Of a stretch of DNA of 7,956 nt, positions 6,908 through 7,956 are shown piece by piece. The translations under genes and the position numbers were made by a program. Under the pieces are notes generated by a model. The model saw only the letters and a list, made by a program, of their open reading frames with translations, made no database searches and was not told where the DNA came from. Every line of letters starts with the position of its first letter. Position 1 is the stretch's first letter. This stretch comes from CAWDLX01 sp046728155 (GTDB taxonomy: Bacteria; Actinomycetota; Actinomycetes; Mycobacteriales; Micromonosporaceae), in NCBI GenBank assembly GCA_046728155.1, contig JBKPDY010000144.1, forward strand, positions 1 to 7,956. The letters are read 5' to 3'.

Positions 6908-7882
6908 ATGGACGCGAGCCAGCAGCCGAACACGGGTCGTGTGGTGGCGGTACCGACCGCGGATGAGCTCGTCCGGGCTCGGGAGGTCGTCCGGAGCCAC
7001 CTTGGACCGACTCCCGTTGTCGAGACTCCGGACTTCGTACTGAAACTGGAGTGTTTCCAACCGACGGGCTCGTTCAAGGTACGTGGCGCCATCGCGGCGA
7101 TTGCCGCTCTTCCGGAGTCGATGCGCGCGGCCGGCGTGGTCACCGCGTCGGCCGGTAACGCCGGTCTCGGCGTGGCGTTCGCCGCCACGAGGTTCGGCAT
7201 TCCGGCCACGATCGTCGCCCCGGTCAATGCTTCGCCGGCGAAGGTGGCGGCCCTGCGGGAGTTCCCGATTTCGCTGGTGCTGCACGGTGACGGGTACTCG
7301 GCGGCCGAGCGGCACGCGCTCGACCTGGCCGAGGGGGGTGCGAGGTACGTATCGGCCTACAACGACACCTGGGTCATCGCGGGCCAGGCGAGCCTCGGCG
7401 AAGAGCTGCTGGAGCAGGCGGGCGGTGCGATGACGATCGTCGCTCCGGTCGGCGGCGGAGGCCTGGTGGCCGGACTCGCCCTCTGGGCGAGCGGACACCC
7501 CGATGTACGGGTCGTCGGCGTCGAGGCGGAGGCATCCCGTGCGGTGTCGGCAGCCATCGCCGCCGGCCGCGTCGTCGAGCTGCCCGTCAGGCCGACCATC
7601 GCCGATGGGTTGGTCGGAAACATCGAACCGAACAGCATCACGCCGAGCATCATTGGTGCCCACGTGGACGCCATTGTCGCGGTATCGGAGGCTCAGATCA
7701 GGCAGGCGATGCGTTTCCTCGCCTCACGCCACGGCCTGCTGGTCGAGGGCTCGGCGGCGGTCGGCGTGGCTGCCCTGCACGCCGGCATCGTCGACGTGGT
7801 GGGCCGGCCGGTCTGCGTGGTCACCGGCCGCAACATCGCCCTGTCGACCGCGGCACAAGTGCTCGCCGACGACGAACCATAG
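6908..7882 (+). CDS. PLP-dependent threonine/serine dehydratase-like enzyme
   Basis: A 324-residue fold-type II PLP enzyme, most like catabolic threonine/serine dehydratases, which deaminate threonine to 2-oxobutyrate or serine to pyruvate. The Schiff-base lysine is K57 in QPTGSFKVRGA. The substrate-binding loop is SAGNAG (81-86, usually SSGNHA or similar). The phosphate-binding glycine loop is GGGG (182-185). The C-terminal cofactor-contact motif, usually SGGN, reads TGRN (306-309). No ACT regulatory domain follows, so it is not the biosynthetic allosteric form. The ATG at 6908 sits too close to GGAG (6903-6906) for that to work as a Shine-Dalgarno, and the promoter position suggests leaderless translation. 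It is a monocistronic-looking gene, with no related neighbour to give a pathway. Altered motifs leave open a serine racemase-like or other amino-acid lyase activity. Confidence 0.85.
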   Translation: MDASQQPNTGRVVAVPTADELVRAREVVRSHLGPTPVVETPDFVLKLECFQPTGSFKVRGAIAAIAALPESMRAAGVVTASAGNAGLGVAFAATRFGIPATIVAPVNASPAKVAALREFPISLVLHGDGYSAAERHALDLAEGGARYVSAYNDTWVIAGQASLGEELLEQAGGAMTIVAPVGGGGLVAGLALWASGHPDVRVVGVEAEASRAVSAAIAAGRVVELPVRPTIADGLVGNIEPNSITPSIIGAHVDAIVAVSEAQIRQAMRFLASRHGLLVEGSAAVGVAALHAGIVDVVGRPVCVVTGRNIALSTAAQVLADDEP

Positions 7883-7897
7883 ATCATGGAAGCTATC

Positions 7898-7915
7898 ACC
7901 CCCCGCCCAGGGGGT
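7898..7915 (+). terminator. Possible hairpin after the dehydratase gene
   Basis: ACCCCC (7898-7903) pairs with GGGGGT (7910-7915) around a 6-base loop, 16 bases after the dehydratase stop. The stem is GC-rich but no T-run follows. It could be a weak or Rho-assisted terminator, or part of a regulatory site for a gene beyond the right edge. Nothing else was recognised from 7916 to the window end. Confidence 0.35.
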
Positions 7916-7956
7916 AGGACTTACCGCAGCCCCGACGTCGTCGCCGGGAACACGGC

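Noticed and set aside
6824..7663. A 279-codon open frame on the minus strand opposite the dehydratase
   Set aside because: Its composition is rich in Arg, Asp and Gly with no recognisable motif. The dehydratase on the plus strand has all family motifs. Only its final bases overlap the RelE remnant, in a different frame.

Overview
The window is GC-rich throughout. It has actinobacterial features: ATG and GTG starts, dense GC-ending codons, an H-x3-C-x2-C anti-sigma factor and a secreted-repeat lipoprotein. The frequent GTAC-containing codons hint at a Micromonosporaceae-like actinomycete, but that is only an impression. No rRNA, tRNA, CRISPR array or insertion sequence was seen, and no gene-free stretch exceeds 300 bases.

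Left part (1-3676, minus strand): a compact operon read right to left, boxC - boxB - benzoate-CoA ligase. The ligase is cut by the left edge. Together they encode activation of benzoate to benzoyl-CoA, the diiron epoxidase subunit making 2,3-epoxybenzoyl-CoA, and the ring-cleaving dihydrolase. This is the core of the aerobic CoA-thioester ('box') route for benzoate. The reductase boxA and the aldehyde dehydrogenase boxD are not in the window.

Middle (3663-4688): a divergent intergenic region holds a short remnant of an ABC transporter ATPase on the plus strand. Two small VOC (glyoxalase/dioxygenase fold) proteins follow in tandem.

Right-middle (4687-6651, plus strand): a leader with two interleaved perfect inverted repeats precedes an ECF sigma factor. 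The sigma gene overlaps a zinc-binding membrane anti-sigma factor, and a lipoprotein with two copies of a secreted repeat comes next. This looks like an envelope signalling operon, with the lipoprotein a likely co-regulated output or partner.

Right end (6652-7956): a previously uncalled 51-codon C-terminal remnant of a RelE/ParE-type toxin lies on the minus strand between the lipoprotein and a single-domain PLP-dependent threonine/serine dehydratase-like gene. The dehydratase has a good -35/-10 promoter so close to its ATG that the mRNA is probably leaderless.

I do not see a clearly new multi-gene system. The most unusual items are the interleaved repeats ahead of the sigma gene, the recurring CAWTGTGGAC motif (with two exact copies of the palindrome GTCCAATGTGGAC), and the two gene remnants in the intergenic gaps.
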